Shown: positions 1 through 12,863 of the stretch, one piece after another
Layout of the letters: each line of letters begins with the position of its first letter
Position numbering within the stretch: the first letter of the stretch is position 1
From: Xiphydria camelus
Lineage: Eukaryota > Arthropoda > Insecta > Hymenoptera > Xiphydriidae
DNA: 64,000 nucleotides
Direction of reading: 5' to 3'
Assembly (NCBI GenBank): GCA_963678675.1
Contig: OY783197.1
Coordinates: 17,057,543 to 17,121,542, forward strand
Program-made: the position numbers and the translations under genes
Notes under the pieces: model-generated
Seen by the model: only the letters and a program-made list of their open reading frames with translations
Told to the model about the DNA's origin: nothing
The model's database searches: none

Positions 1-167
1 ACCGCGTCGCGCACAACCTCCTTCCTTCCTTCGTCTCTCGATTCCAGGCACCGTTGGTACCGCGCCACCTTTCAGCACGACCGGAAGGAGCCGAGCGCGC
101 TGCTGCACCTGTCCGCACGCACCCACGCACCCTCCTCCTTCTCCTCCAGCTCTTTCAAAGCGTACGT

Positions 168-198
<31 letters not shown>

Positions 199-2650
199 CA
201 CACACCTCGCAGCGCTCGGTTTCCTATATCAATCACGACCGCGTCGCGCGCTTCGTCCGACTCTCGGATAATCGTCCCGGGATTTACATGGGGAGGGGAG
301 GGGGGGGGGGGGAATCGCGCGGAGGAGAGAGAGAGAGAGGATCCAAGTCGGCACGGGCTTCTCTCCGGTTTATTATACACTGGCACCCCGACGACGGCGA
401 CAACGACGGCGGCGACGGCGGGTTACTGCTGCTCCTGCCGAGCCCTTCCTTCCTTCCTTCCTTCTCTCGCCCTACGCGGTACGAGAGCCCGCCGAGCGAG
501 AGACCACGAGATCGCCCGGCTGCCGAGAGGAAGTAGATGGTAGCGGGTAGAGTAGAGCCGCGCGGTGTAGCGGTAGGTGGGTCGGCGGCGCGAGGCTTAG
601 CGGGTTGAGCCTTTCGGACTGCCTGCCGGCTTAAGTTCGTAAGTCGGTAAGCCGAACGGATCTAGCGGTCTTGGCTGCTGCACTGCCTTCGCTCGCTTGC
701 CGGGCGGCCTGACTGTCCGACTGCCGCGCGCGCCTCTCCTCCGTGTACCACCCGGCCGGTCTTACTCCCCCCGCGAGCCGCGCCGCGAGCTCTCCCTTCA
801 GGCGGCAGTTCGTCGCTTCGCTGCGCGGCGCCGCCGCCGCCACCGCCGCCGCTCCACCTCCCCGACCCCTTCGGCGCTCGCCCGGCACCCTCCTTCTCGT
901 CCTCCCCACCCCAGCTATCGCGCTCAACCGAGTATCCCCACCGCGTGGAAACGACTCTCCCCCTCCCACACACCGTCACCATTCACCGAGCGGTTCTCAC
1001 ACACGCGCGCGCGCACGCCGACTTTCCCCTTCGCGCGATCGCCGGGGCGACCACCCCCTCCGAACGGATTCGACCTCCCCCGTCGCCCCTTCGTTCGCTC
1101 CCCTCTTCTCCCGCGACTCCCGTTCGGCGGGAGCTATACGCGCGAACTTTGCTTTGCGAAAAACGCGCGCGAGCTAGCTGCCAGCTAGCGAGCGAACGCG
1201 TCGTCGTTATCTTCGTCGAAAGGGAGAGGGGAGCGACGCGTACCGACGAAGTATACCGCTTATTCGTACCGCTGCACTCGCTGCTCGGTACGAGGAGGGC
1301 GACTGCACGCGAGAGATTGTGTGGTCGGTATATATGTAAACGCTGACGAGAGAGAAAGAGAGAGAGAGAGGGGCGAGAGACGGAGAGGGACTGTTTCGTA
1401 TACGAACTTCCTCCTCCGTGATTTCGAGGAAAAGAATGTCCGTACGGTGACGTCGATCGGCGGGGTTGACATTTGCAGGTGCGGGAACTCGGTGTATCCC
1501 GCTCGATCGATACCCTCGAACTTCTCGTCGATCGACGACGAATCGTCCAGGTACCTATGTATTTACATCGCGCGCGCATCGGAACGACCAGTGTCGTTTA
1601 CGCGGAGTGGTAGGAAAAAGAGAGAGGAGGGAGAGGGGAGAAATGAGGAGAGGAACAACGATCGACTCCGTCTCCAGTAGTAGTCACGCCGCGCATCGGT
1701 CAGCCGTCGCGGCGACTCTGATGTGAGAGAAATTGCACTTCGCGCAGGTATGTTTCCATCGGTCTCCATCGATATCGCGGAGAAATGTGATGCGTTTCGC
1801 CGTCACCGTGCGACCAGTAAATATACGGGCTGGGCTAACGATTGATGCGCGACGATCCACCTCCTGAACCCCCCCTCGACTCATGAACTGTACGCATCAT
1901 CCTGCCGTTTCTCCGCATTCTTCCGAACATACGCATACGAATCCCCCTGCACGAGTATACCTCTACAATCACGAGCCCGCTGTGGGTTATCGCGCGAGCG
2001 CTCACTTTATCTCCGACAAACAGTCCGCGGCGGCAGCGGCGGGCTCGCACGGTCGTCGCGATCCGGCCGGACGACTCGAGCCGAAAGAGGGATATACCCA
2101 CCAACGCGCCTCGCCGAGAACTCTCGTACGCGCACTCCATCGTGGTCGTACGTGTGTACGCGAATAAAGCGGTAGGAGGGAGAGAGAGAGAGAGAGAATC
2201 GGACGCTCTGGCAAGCGCGAGAAGAGGTTCGACGACGAGGGGCGGAGGGGAGCGAGGATGAAAAAGGGGAAGGCTCGGAGGAGGAGGAGGAGGAAGTGAA
2301 TGTTGCGGAGGCTGAGCACTCGAGAGAGGCCGCGTGAGGACCGAGCGCGGGGGAGTACATACGTCACCCTGCCGCGCCATACCCGGTTTGCCCGGGAAGA
2401 AGAGATAAATGACGAGACGGCCACGCCCACCGCGAAGCGGAGGCGTTATTGGTCACCGCCTGCCGCTGTGTGGGTGGCGGACGGCGTTGAAGGGGGAAAA
2501 GGGGAGAGAGAGGGGAGAGAAGAAAAGAGAGAGGGAGGAAAGCCTCGTTGATTTTTGAGCGGCGGTACTGAGCCCTGCACTCCGTACTCGGTGACGAGGG
2601 AAGGGGTTGAGAGAGCGCGCGAGGGGCCAGCGCCGCCGACGCCGCTGTAG
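1..2650. other. GC-rich, CpG-rich stretch without a recognisable gene
   Basis: The stretch is strongly GC-rich with abundant CpG and many short simple repeats: (CT)n near 168-194, a G run at 301-312, (GA)n near 325-340, (TTCC)n near 445-464, and further GA tracts near 1350-1370 and 2177-2197. Long open frames occur on both strands at once, as expected from GC-rich DNA rather than coding sequence. None of the translations shows a domain or conserved motif that I recognise. It could be an untranslated exon or promoter region of a gene outside the window, but nothing in the sequence proves this. Confidence 0.5.
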
Positions 2651-3694
2651 TTATTGTAATTTGATAATTGAAGGATTACGGATTAGCCGGTGGGTCCGGC
2701 TTTGCGGCGAGCCGGCCGACCGCGCGCGGCCACTGATTATTGGCTCTCAGATTGCCGGACTCGCGAGAGCGCATCGGCTGTACCTATATGTATGTACACC
2801 CAGAGCGTCACGATTTCTAAATGTCATTTTTAAACGTAGAGGAAAGTCACCAAAGTCATGCCCCGCGGTCTTTAAGCGGGCCCCTCTCTTTATTTTCATA
2901 CGTAGATCTCTATACCCACAAAGTCACCTGCTTGTGATATAGTTTTGGATACGCCCCGACATATGTCTCCACCATCGGTTTTAATCTTTCGTGGTTAACA
3001 ATTGACAGTTCAAACAATTTCTCGCCGTTGTGGGAAACTTTTTCGTGCGTTCGTACCTATTTGTTTTATTGTGGACGTAGTTTGACCGGTAAGTAATTCA
3101 AATTATTTGTATTTTTGAAGTGCATGGAATGATTGATCAGTTTATGGTGTTGAAGGTGTGGTTGGTTGCTCGAAAAAGTAACTGTAACCACAAAATAAAG
3201 AAAAACGATTGTTCGTAAGTCGGGCCCCTTATTTTTTCTGTTCCTTATGTGGGCTCCTGGTTTTTTATGCTCAATTCCTCTAAATTATCATTGTTCCGTC
3301 GCATCGAGCGACGGAATTCGGAAGGTTGATTCATAGCATCACTCGTAATTAACTCGCCGACTATAGATACTATTAAAGGGGTTATGTAAACGTGTTTACA
3401 AAATACCGTAGGTATATAGTTGGGGCACGTTAACTTATTAATATTATAACATTGGTTATTCGACGGATTATTTTACTAAAAGTTAAAAGTTACCGAATGT
3501 GCCATATTTAATAATATTGATTTTTATAGTTTCTTCTTAAAAAATATTTATTTTTTTTCACTTTTTAGTTTTTCTCCAAGATTTTTCTGATTTTATATTC
3601 ATTGTTCTATAAAAACTATGGTGTTAATTGTCAAATGTGATAAAATTGGTGAATCACAAATACCTACATTTCTTTTCTCTTTGAACTTCCTCTA
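2650..3694. other. AT-rich intergenic stretch, nothing recognised
   Basis: Base composition changes abruptly to AT-rich. No open frame with a recognisable product, no tRNA and no clear terminal inverted repeat was found here. Confidence 0.5.
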
Positions 3695-3887
3695 CACTGA
3701 GAAAAAAAAAGGATTAAAAATTATTCGGTTAGAAGGATAATTTGAGTACGAAAGGTAAAATAGATCAAAAATTCTCTTAAAGAAGGTTAAATTTTAAACC
3801 GTGGAAGGATAATTTTTGATCTATTTTACCTTTCGTACTCAGATTATCCTTCTAACAGAATGATTTTTTATCTTTTTTTTCTCCGTG
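3695..3887. mobile_element. MITE, CACTGAGAAAA family, TA target duplication
   Basis: This is a 193-bp foldback. The left arm starts CACTGAGAAAA and continues with AAGGATAATTTGAGTACGAA; the right arm is its inverted copy, ending CTCCGTG. The arms are about 78 bp with few mismatches. A TA dinucleotide flanks both ends (3693-3694 and 3888-3889). A second member of the same family lies at 44559-44748. It has no coding capacity, so a transposase must come from elsewhere. Confidence 0.88.
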
Positions 3888-3889
3888 TA

Positions 3890-5077
3890 CCGATTTCCAA
3901 CTCTGTGATCAACTCGCCCCACTGAGGTGCCCAACTTACCCTGCTAGTAGGGTACGTTAATCAACTCGGGCCATGTTCGTTTGAGATAGGTTTTCATAAT
4001 AATGGATGTATGAATTCAAAATTATTATTCAATATTATAAAGCCAGATATACAACGATCCTTTTGACATACTTATTAAAAGCATAAACAAGTTTTTTTTT
4101 TAAATAAGCAACCAAAGAAAAAGTGGCACAACTATCCCCACCCTGCCCTACAACTCGAGACGACCGCACGGTTATCCAGTCGCCGTTCACGAGAAGCGAA
4201 GAAAAATCGTCCAACGGAGAAAGAACTGCTGCGGATGGAGGGACTTTTCGACCCATCTTTTCGTAGGTGTATCGCGTATAGGGGTCGTTTGGGGCGTACC
4301 CAAAGATTCAATTATTGGCACCCATTACGTTCGGGCGAGTTGTAATCGAACCGCTGCGACGGTACGAGAATTATTATTTACGACCGCGCCGTTTGCCCGA
4401 TAGCCGCTCGGCGGAGGACGAGCGAGCGCGAGATACGAGAGCAGGAGAGTCGAAAGACAGAGAGAGAGAGAGAGAGAGAGGAAAGGTCCGTAAAGCGTTG
4501 CTTATATTGCCCATAGGTGCCATAAAAGGATAAGATAGAAGCATTTATCAGTTCTGAAACGGATAGACGTTTGGCGCGACGAAGCCTCGATTAAATATAG
4601 GTAATACAATCGAACCAGTCGTTCGCTCCAATATACACGCGACGCGATAGCGAGAAGGAATAATTCCGTTTTTGCGCGGCACGAGTCGATCGCTGCACCT
4701 GGTCCGCGCGCGGCAATCGGTATCGGCAAAAGGGCTTGGATCCTCGCCGACAATGGACGGACTTTCGCGATATACCTGGATAGACGGAGATTCGTATCGA
4801 CGCGTGGAGATAAAATTTTCTGCTGCACCCACGCGCCGCCTTCTTCGCAACGAGACGTCGTGGAAGAACGGCTCGCTCTCGATGACGCTTTAAAAAGAAC
4901 TGGGACGCCGAGATAATCGCGAACGCGCGATCGATATGTGCGATAGCGATTCCCTCTCCTCGTCACGAGTGATGAGAAATATACGACGGCGGGTATAGGT
5001 ACCTGCAGCGCGAGAGATCGGGGGAAAATTCTTCGCGGCTCGGTTTACGTCACGCGTTGATACAATACGCGCATGAA
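3890..5077. other. Intergenic stretch, nothing recognised
   Basis: AT-rich DNA grades into more GC-rich DNA with a (GA)n tract at about 4451-4480. No gene was recognised. Open frames on the two strands overlap each other and lack known motifs. Confidence 0.45.
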
Positions 5078-5635
5078 CACGGAGACAGATGGATTTGGAA
5101 TGAAGAGCACCGAGTTCCCGCATTCTTCCACTGAGTACCTACCTATACCCAGATTTTGACGTTGGGTGATCGACTGTGTGGCGCTGGAGTGACGACTCGA
5201 GTTTGCGCAAAATATTGCCATGCAAAATAGCGCTTCGTTCCCCTCGCGTGGCAAATATTCGTACAATATGGCATATTGTAAAATAATTTGGCATTTTTTG
5301 CAATACAGCTACCGTGTATAGGTATGGAGGAAAGTAAAGCACCTACTGTTTTTCTTATTATTCAATTCCTATTTCTTATTTTTCTCCGTGTATCCTTCGG
5401 CTGTATTGCCAAAAAAATACCAATTTATTTTGAAATGTGCTATATTGTACAAATTTTTGCCGTACGAGGGGAATAAAGTACTATTTCGTGTGGCAATATT
5501 TTGCAAAAACTCGAGTCGTCACTCCAGTGCCACGCAATCGATCACACAAAACGTCAGAATCTAGATAGGTATATAGGTACTCAGTGGAAGAATGCGGGAA
5601 CTCGGTGCTCTTCATTCCAAATCCATTTTTCTCGA
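5078..5635. mobile_element. Long foldback element (ATGGATTTGGAATGA family)
   Basis: The left arm begins CACGGAGACAG and carries ATGGATTTGGAATGAAGAGC. The inverted copy of this lies at the right (GCTCTTCATTCCAAATCCAT, ending near 5633). The arms are more than 200 bp and include matching segments around the GATCGACTGTGTGGC region at 5168 and the GCCACGCAATCGATC region at 5531. The right tip is degenerate: the expected CTCCGTG is missing. A related element spans 23003-26067. No coding sequence is present. Confidence 0.8.
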
Positions 5636-6230
5636 ACTGTCCGACTATTACATAAGGGAGGACGGGGCAGGTTGCACAACACGGGTAGGTTGCAGCACAT
5701 CGATATTTTCTAACAAGGAACCCTCCAGCGGAAGATAAATTACAGGATCAATCGAGTCGTATAGTCGGTGGAAAGCACTATACGGTATGGGCACAATCCT
5801 ACCAGTTTTGTAAAAGAACTACGCTTATATAAGCGACGCTTATTTTACTTCCATGAACTGTTTTTCAGAGCATTTAAAGGAGTCCTGGTAATTAATTATA
5901 TACCGATATCTTAATAAGTATTGAAAGGTTCTTCAAAACGTTAAGTGGTTCAACGTGCCCAGTGCTTGCAAGCACTGATGCAGCACGATACAGACAATTA
6001 TTTTCCTTTACAATTCCGTCAATTTTTCAAAAAAACTTCAATATCGTTACGTAGTTTTATTCCCAACGGGTTGAACTACATTACACAGCTCTCGAAAACT
6101 AATCCTAATTTTCAGTAAAACGGGGAAAAGAGAAAACGTCAAATTTGTCGCAATCTACCCTGGTCTCCCCTGCAGACATAGCTGTAGAAAAAATCCTGCC
6201 AGCCAAAGACACGGTTACAGGAGCGCACGG

Positions 6231-6252
6231 ACGCCCCCCCCCCCCCCCCCCC
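6231..6252. repeat. Poly-C tract
   Basis: A run of about 20 cytosines lies in an otherwise AT-rich flank. It is a simple repeat with no further signal. Confidence 0.9.
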
Positions 6253-6484
6253 GCCCCCGAACACCGGCACCCCGTGTAGAACCCTCGCGCGTCGAACGAG
6301 TCGATCCGTCGATCACCGTTAGATCCCGCGCGAAATTCATTATCGTCCCCGATGTACATACGCGCGCTACGTATACGCGGGACGCCGTTGTAAATAACAA
6401 AACCGAAGCGACTTTTATTACCGCGGAGGGACGCGGACGTCGTTCTGTAAAACCTAGCGTTGCGCCCCGAATGAAAGCGTCGTA

Positions 6485-7116
6485 CACTCGGCGTCTCGGA
6501 TTCTGTCGCTGGGGAATTTTCAAGAGGAAGTTCAGTAGAGTCGCGTGGTAGATGACCGATACGGGAGACGACGCGGGAGATACCTATGGCTGACACAGAA
6601 TAGCAGAGGTTAAGTTTTGTGAATTCGGCGTATAAAAATAAATTTTCGTCATAAGTAATAGTGTAAAGAACACGGAGAGAATTTTAAAGGAAAAATTACC
6701 CATCAATGTGCAGGCTAACCCTGCATCATAGTGGTGTTTCACTGAGCATTTACCGCGGTGATAGGAAAATAATCCTCTACGCGTAATGATATTTTATAAG
6801 AATACGTTGTTATATCTTTACTGTGTTGCAGGGTAAATTCTCAGTGAAACGTCACTATGATGCAGGGTTAGCCTGCACATTGATGGGTAATTTTTCCTTT
6901 AAAATTCTCTCCGTGTAGTGGTAGCTAAACTGAAAGAAAATTAGATTAATTTGTCTACACCGAATTCACGAAACAACTTCATCATTCCATACCCCGCAAT
7001 TCCGTCAGCCATATATCTCCCGCGTCGTCTTCCGTATACCTATCGGTCATCTACACGCGACTCTACTGAACTTCCTCTTGAAAATTCCCCAGCGACAGAA
7101 TCCGAGACGACGGGTG
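6485..7116. mobile_element. Foldback element, CACTCGGCGTC family, host of a nested MITE
   Basis: The left arm from CACTCGGCGTCTCGGATTC (6485) is inverted at 7098-7116, with TA on both sides (6483-6484 and 7117-7118). The arms extend at least 100 bp and contain TTCTGTCGCTGGGGAA and GGTAGATGACCGATA or its inverse. The tip motif GATTCTGTCGCTGG is shared with the elements at 53135, 55602 and 56850. The middle is split by a different MITE at 6671-6915. No coding capacity is visible. Confidence 0.82.
6671..6915. mobile_element. Nested MITE, CACGGAGAGAA family
   Basis: This is a 245-bp foldback with about 85-bp arms. It begins CACGGAGAGAATTTTAAAGG and ends with the near-perfect inverse, CTCTCCGTG. 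Both arms contain the CAGGCTAACCCTGCATCATA block or its complement. The flanks read AA on the left and TA on the right, so the target duplication is not clean. It sits in the loop of the foldback at 6485-7116, so it is the younger insertion. Confidence 0.85.
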
Positions 7117-9022
7117 TACGTTCCACAGCTCCGTCTCGAAAGGGGTTCCTCGCCGAGACCGTTCCTCCCGACTTTATATCTCGCATCGAATTCGCCGCGG
7201 GGAAGCAGACGTCCCCGGCGGCTCACGGTTCGATTTTGTTTACCGAGCGAGCGCCTCTCGTCGCTCCTTCGCGCGCGGACCCTCGACCCCCCCCCCCGCC
7301 GGCTTTCCGCCCACCGCCGCGCGACCGAGCCGTCGGGTCGTTACGGCGCTCCGTCTTTACAAATTTTATATCATTTTTATGAGGCATAAAGTCGTCGAGA
7401 AGCCGACGGAGGAAGAGGGTTCGGGCGAACGTGCGCGCGATGGGGTAGGAGCTTTCGCGGGGTGAGAGGAAAGACCAGAGAGAGAGAGAGAGAGAGAAAG
7501 GTTCGCGACGAAGGAAAGCGCGAGTCACGTGGCTGGGCGGAGCGGCGCGCCTCACCCCCTCGCCGCGTGTATACAGTCGAGGGTGCGAGAGTGCGGGAAC
7601 GAGGATAAGAGGGGCGCGAGAAGGTGAGAGGGTCGGCCGCCGGGTAGGGATGATGCCGGCGCGCGAGGGGGAGCGAAACTCCGCCGGCGGATCTCGCTTC
7701 GTCAAAAAACGCTCCAATTTAATTAAAAAATGCGGGAGCTACAAAAAATTTGAAGGGGGGTTTACGCGCTTTCCTACTATGGCCGTGGCGGCTTATTAAT
7801 TTCTACGGGGGCCCACGCCGGACGAGGGGTATAGGTACGAAGGAGTCTCGTCGCCGGATGTCGAATTATCGTCGTTGGGAGGCCGCATCGTACCTACGCC
7901 GATCGAGACGCCGGAGTCTATCGTGGAAAACGATGGAGCGACGTCGATCGAATCTCGAGCCACGCGCGACTACCTATAGTGGCCGAAGAAGAGGCCGAGA
8001 AACGATCCCGCGTTCTCCCGCGGTGAATTCTCTCTCTCTCTCCCTCCCTTCCTCCCTCTCTCGCTCTTCTCGGCGGTCGAACCTAATCACGGAGGATAAT
8101 CCCAGTTTAAGGCTAATCCCGTTTAAGTCAAACGCAAAGTGGGCGAGAACGCGACGTTCGGTGCACGTCGCGCTCGCGCCTCGCTGTCTCGTTTGTATCA
8201 ATTTGCGCGGGCCGCGTGAAAAATTACGCGCGCCGCTGATTATCGAGGTCCGAGTCGATCGATCGTCGATCGGCGCCACCACTGCGAGGGAATCGCCGCG
8301 GTCTCGATCCTGTTCATTCGCAAAAGGGTAAGTCAGGGGGAGATGGCCACGGTTTTTTTAATAAACCAGCCCGCAGTTTCCACAATTTTACACTCACGAT
8401 GGGCGGTAAAGTTGCTTCGTAATCTTCAGTCAATTGACGAATGATAACTCGTGATTTTTATTTAAAAATGTAGACTCCAAGACGACGTAAAATTGAAATG
8501 AGAAATCAAGATGAGAGAGAGGCACATATTTGCCAATTATAATGCAATTTTCGGTATTCTGAGATTGCAGAATACCTACACCTTATTCAATCATCCTTTT
8601 TTGACGGTAAAATAGTTTTCCCCGTGTAAATATATCACATCACTCTTTTTTTACTTTTTGCCGTCCAGGATTAGCGTCTCATCACTGGTTTCAGATTTCT
8701 CCGATTTGATTTTTCACTTTTTCATCGCAGATCGCAATATAAATCACATTTGGCCATCTTATCCCAATCGCACGGATGAAACGGTCCATCGCGAGACATC
8801 TTTTCCTGATGAAGTAGAGACAATTTTTATAGTTTCCAAATCAGTAGTTTATACACCACACGAATTGACCAAAAGAAGGGGCAAGATGACACGATGAATA
8901 TAAAGTTTAACTTCTCATCGAATCGTCTAGAACGACTCTGATGGATACTAGTCTCGAAACAAACGTTGAAAAATAAACTATTTGCAATGATTTTTTGAGG
9001 ATCTAGAACACTACATCAGCAC
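7117..9022. other. GC-rich then AT-rich intergenic stretch
   Basis: From 7117 to about 8320 the DNA is GC-rich with (GA)n near 7478-7500 and (CT)n near 8031-8045; open frames here lack recognisable motifs. At 8327 the sequence GGGTAAGTCAGGGGGAGATG resembles the tip of the element at 53294, but no matching inverse end was found. From 8340 to 9022 the DNA is AT-rich with nothing recognised. Confidence 0.4.
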
Positions 9023-9260
9023 CTCAGAGGTAAAGTGTGTTAAGTCACCAAGCTTGGTTAGGCTAGCCTAAAGTTTTGGGGAAAGCTATTATAAAGTTCG
9101 CTTATTATTTAAACCAATGTTGAGAAACCGTCAATTGACTAAATATTGGAGTCTTTGCAAAAGTTAATTGTTTGGTCAACTTGTTTCTATTACGGCGGAT
9201 CCAGAAGTGAAGATAACTTATTTCTCTAAAAAATGTGATTTAATACACTTTACCTCTGAG
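9023..9260. mobile_element. Small MITE-like element
   Basis: CTCAGAGGTAAAGTGTGTTA at the left is inverted at the right as TAATACACTTTACCTCTGAG, with one mismatch over about 20 bp and a 240-bp span. No target duplication is evident, and the assignment rests on the inverted tips only. Confidence 0.55.
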
Positions 9261-9649
9261 ATCTGAGACATGTATCTCGACAGTCGTGATGGGAAATGTA
9301 CGAGTATTATACGAGGGCTGAGTGAAAAGTCTGATACTTCTCAAGTAGATGGTGGTGCGATCGCGAAGATGAGTAAGTATAGGTACGTCCCCGTTTGACG
9401 AAAAAAAAGTTCTGTTCCACCATGACAATGCACCTGCCCATTCGTCCACCGTTGCGACAACGAAATTGGTCGATTTGAAGTTCGAATTGCTGCCGCATCC
9501 ACTTTAGCCACCGGATTTGGCTGCCTGCGACTTCTTTCTCTTCCCAGACTTGAAAAAATGGCTGGCTGGAAAGAAATTGTCATCAAACGAAGAGGTCATC
9601 GCCGCAGCAAGGGGCTACTTTACAGACTTTAAGGTGCACTACTATCTAC

Positions 9650-11877
9650 CAGAGATGTCAGTAACTAGTTACTTTTGTATCGAGTTACACAAAAGTTACA
9701 CGCTATAGGCTGTATTGGGAAACGGAATTCCTTACGTTACATTGCTACACAATTATCGAGGTATCGCTTGCTACTTGTTCCATTTATAACGAGGAACGAA
9801 GAAGCTCAGTTATTTGTTACACTTGTATCGAATAAGAAATTTTATTTCGTTACTCATTACATTTGTATCGAGTAACAATATGAAATTTCGTTATTTATTT
9901 CTGTTCGTAGCGTATAATGAACTAAAATTTCGGTACTCGATACAAATATAACGAGTAACGCAATTAAATCGATACTCGATACAAATGTGTCAAGTATCGC
10001 AATTAAATTGGTTACTCGATACAAACGTAACGAGTAACGCAATTAAATTGCGATACTTGTTACATTTGTATCGAGTATCGCAATTAAATTGATACTCAAT
10101 ACAAATGTAACCAGTAACGCAATTAAATTGGTTACTCGATTAATAATCTCAGTCGAGATTATTGAATTAATAAAATAATAAAGTTGCGCGGCAAAGTTAC
10201 AAATGTAACGAGTTACGCAATTTAATTAGTTACTCGATATAAATGTAACAAGTATCGCAATGAAATTGGTTACAATTAATGATTAGAATGTCAACATCCG
10301 GTACTGACATATTCATAAGACATTTCTATGTATATACATACATATATATATATATATATATATCCATTAGACATTGTATATCCGCCAACGTATGTGCAAT
10401 GTATATAAAATGTATGTGCAAATGCTGTATGGGAAATTGGTTAGTAAACTTTATTTTTATTGTATGAAATAATTTTTTCTGATTTTCCTGTACACATGAT
10501 TTTTTTATTTATTGGAAGCAATATTGTAATAGATTATAATAATATTTGTAATAATTATAATAATGTCTGACATGTAAAGCAGCATTTCGTGCTGCCATTA
10601 ATGAGATGGGTACCCGCTTAGTCATGCATTGGTTTGAATGCCAACTGTTGAGCAGAGAGAAATTCTTCCGAGGTTCTAGTGTTCCATAACAGAGACTCAC
10701 AATCAATAAAATATAGCCGACGGTATCCGTACAGGTTTTTCGTATGTTCTCTGTGCCCTAGGCGAATATGATACAGTGAGTTTAAGACGGCTGCAGCCGT
10801 ACAGGGAGTAATATGGAAGGAATACGGCAAAATAAAGGAAATGAAGAGTTTGTGTTTATGTAGCTACCCTTGATATTATCCCACCACTTCCGATTTCTTA
10901 ACTTAAAAATATTGTGATATAAAAGGTGATATACATTTGGTGATTAAACATGATAGTCCGGGAGGCAGTGACATTTTTACGGTGGTCATCACCTATCACG
11001 GTGGTGGTATAAAGGTGGTAAATCACCTACCGAAATTATTCGTATGGCTTGCGGAGGTTCGCAAAGACTACTTCGTAGAAACGAATTGCATACGAGTCGC
11101 AAAATAAACGTTATTTAAATACAATTTAATGTAACCATTCTAAGGTTCAATGCGGTGAGCCTGAAGACGACATTGAATCAATTTTTTCGGTTACTGATAC
11201 GGGTGGTGTTAGATTTAACATGTGAAACGTCGAATTTGTATCTCTAATAAGTTTCCCACTTCGATATTTTCATTTATTAAACGTTACTTGTTACAGAAAA
11301 ATAACTCATTTTGGTCGCTACAAGTTTAATTTTCTGGCGATTAGTGGTTTTTTTACCGTAACAAGAACATTTGTTCGGTTTCTTAGTACATTTACAACTT
11401 GCAACGAAAAAAAATTATTGCGATTACTTTTATAATATGTAACAGGAAAAATGCCGTAACTGCTTAAATTTATCTCATGGAACGAATATCATTTCGTTGC
11501 TCGTTACATTTGTATCGAGTAACTCATTTTATTTCGTTACTTATTACATTTGTATCGGGTCACGAATTTGTATCGAGAAGCGAATTTAATTTCGTTATTC
11601 GATATAAATGTAACGAGAAACTAAATAAGCTCCATAGTGTTTCCGAGTAGCGGAACAAATTTCGTTATTCGATACAAACGTATCGAGTAACGATTTTATT
11701 CTGCTGCTCCATACAAATGTAACGAGTAACTAAACATCTTCGTTCTTCGATACTATTGGATCAAGTATCTTCTGTTACCTCGCTACTTGTATAACGAAGT
11801 AACAGGTAAATTGAGATATTTAATTACATTTGTAACTAGTAACAAGTATCGTTCTATACACGTTTTTGACATCTCTG
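9650..11877. mobile_element. hAT-type non-autonomous element with exact 8-bp target duplication
   Basis: The element starts CAGAGATGTCA and ends TGACATCTCTG, and is flanked on both sides by CTATCTAC (9642-9649 and 11878-11885). CAG tips with an 8-bp duplication are the hallmark of hAT transposons. Both subterminal regions are packed with direct and inverted copies of GATACAAATGTAACGAGTAA-like units (about 9670-10280 and 11490-11860), as expected of transposase-binding repeats. The 1.2-kb middle has no recognisable transposase, so mobility would depend on another copy. It interrupts the mariner relic, so it is younger than that relic. Confidence 0.88.
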
Positions 11878-11903
11878 CTATCTACTACTAGAAAAGTATC
11901 GTA

Positions 11904-12863
11904 CACTGTTAGAAGTGTTTTTGATTTCACAATATGACGCTATACGGATGTGTAGCGAATTCAAAAATACATTCTTAATTTTAATAAGCAAACTTTGAAT
12001 TCACTACAAAACTTTTAATATCACAAATTCGTTTTGATTTCCAAACACATATTAGGAAATAAAAAACTCGTACTTTTATTTAGTCACTGTCTCTTTAAGT
12101 AGGCAACGTTCACTCTGAATTCCTAACAGCGTGTTTGTATTTCACAACAGCGTTTGAAAAAAACAATACCCATATTTGGTTTTAAAACATATATGGGAAA
12201 AACGTAAAACGTCTCTTTTGAATTCACAATACATCGTGATGTTTCAATAGCGTCGTCCGTTCAGTTTGCGTCTACGTGTGATATAATAATGATGTTTCAA
12301 ACAGTGCAAATTGTACGGAATTATTCCATAAATAATGAATGATTAATATTATCATAATCGCTACTGTTTTGAAAAAGAAAGTATCAAATTATTTTATAAA
12401 ATTTAATGAGTAGAACCTTCGAGAGTAGTCACTGTTATGTTCGGTTTCTATACCTATATACCTATGACTGGAGTCGACCGTAACCAATATTGAAGAGTCG
12501 GTGGCTCAATTGGTAGAGTGCGATGCTCGTCCTAAAGATCGCAGGTTCGAGTCCCGGTAGGGTATGAAAAAAAAACCGACACCACTAGGCGGGTCGGCAG
12601 GTAGCAGTGTAAAGTCACTGCGTGCGTTCCATTTTTAGGCTGAGTTAGTAGTGTATTGTGATTTCACAACACCTTGTCATTCGAATTTCACAGTACCGAA
12701 GCGCTTCTACTTTTCCACACAAAGTATTGTGATTTTAAAGTACAACGATTTTGGAATTCCTAACACCATTACGCATTAGTTTCAATGTAGGTACACTCGT
12801 GTTTGTAAAAATGCTTCCATTACATTTAAGTATTGTGATTTCCTAATGGAAATTCTAACAGTG
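11904..12863. mobile_element. TA-flanked non-autonomous element, CACTGTTAGAA tips
   Basis: The tip CACTGTTAGAA is inverted at the right as TTCTAACAGTG, and TA flanks both ends (11902-11903 and 12864-12865). It splits the mariner 3' tip: joining AAGTATCG-TA to TACTTTTCACTC restores the inverse of the mariner left end. The interior has repeated TTTCACAA-type motifs and a tRNA-like segment at about 12495-12566, but no long open frame. Confidence 0.85.
12495..12566 (+). repeat. tRNA-derived (SINE-like) sequence
   Basis: TGGCTCAATTGGTAGAGTG fits a Pol III A box and D arm, and GGTTCGAGTCC fits a B box and T loop about 30 nt downstream. The acceptor ends do not pair and the anticodon arm does not fold normally, so this is not a functional tRNA. 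It is followed by an A-rich run. It may be the head of a SINE or a tRNA pseudogene carried inside the surrounding transposon. Confidence 0.55.

Noticed and set aside
12495..12566. A functional tRNA gene
   Set aside because: The A and B boxes are present, but the acceptor stem does not pair and the anticodon loop is oversized.
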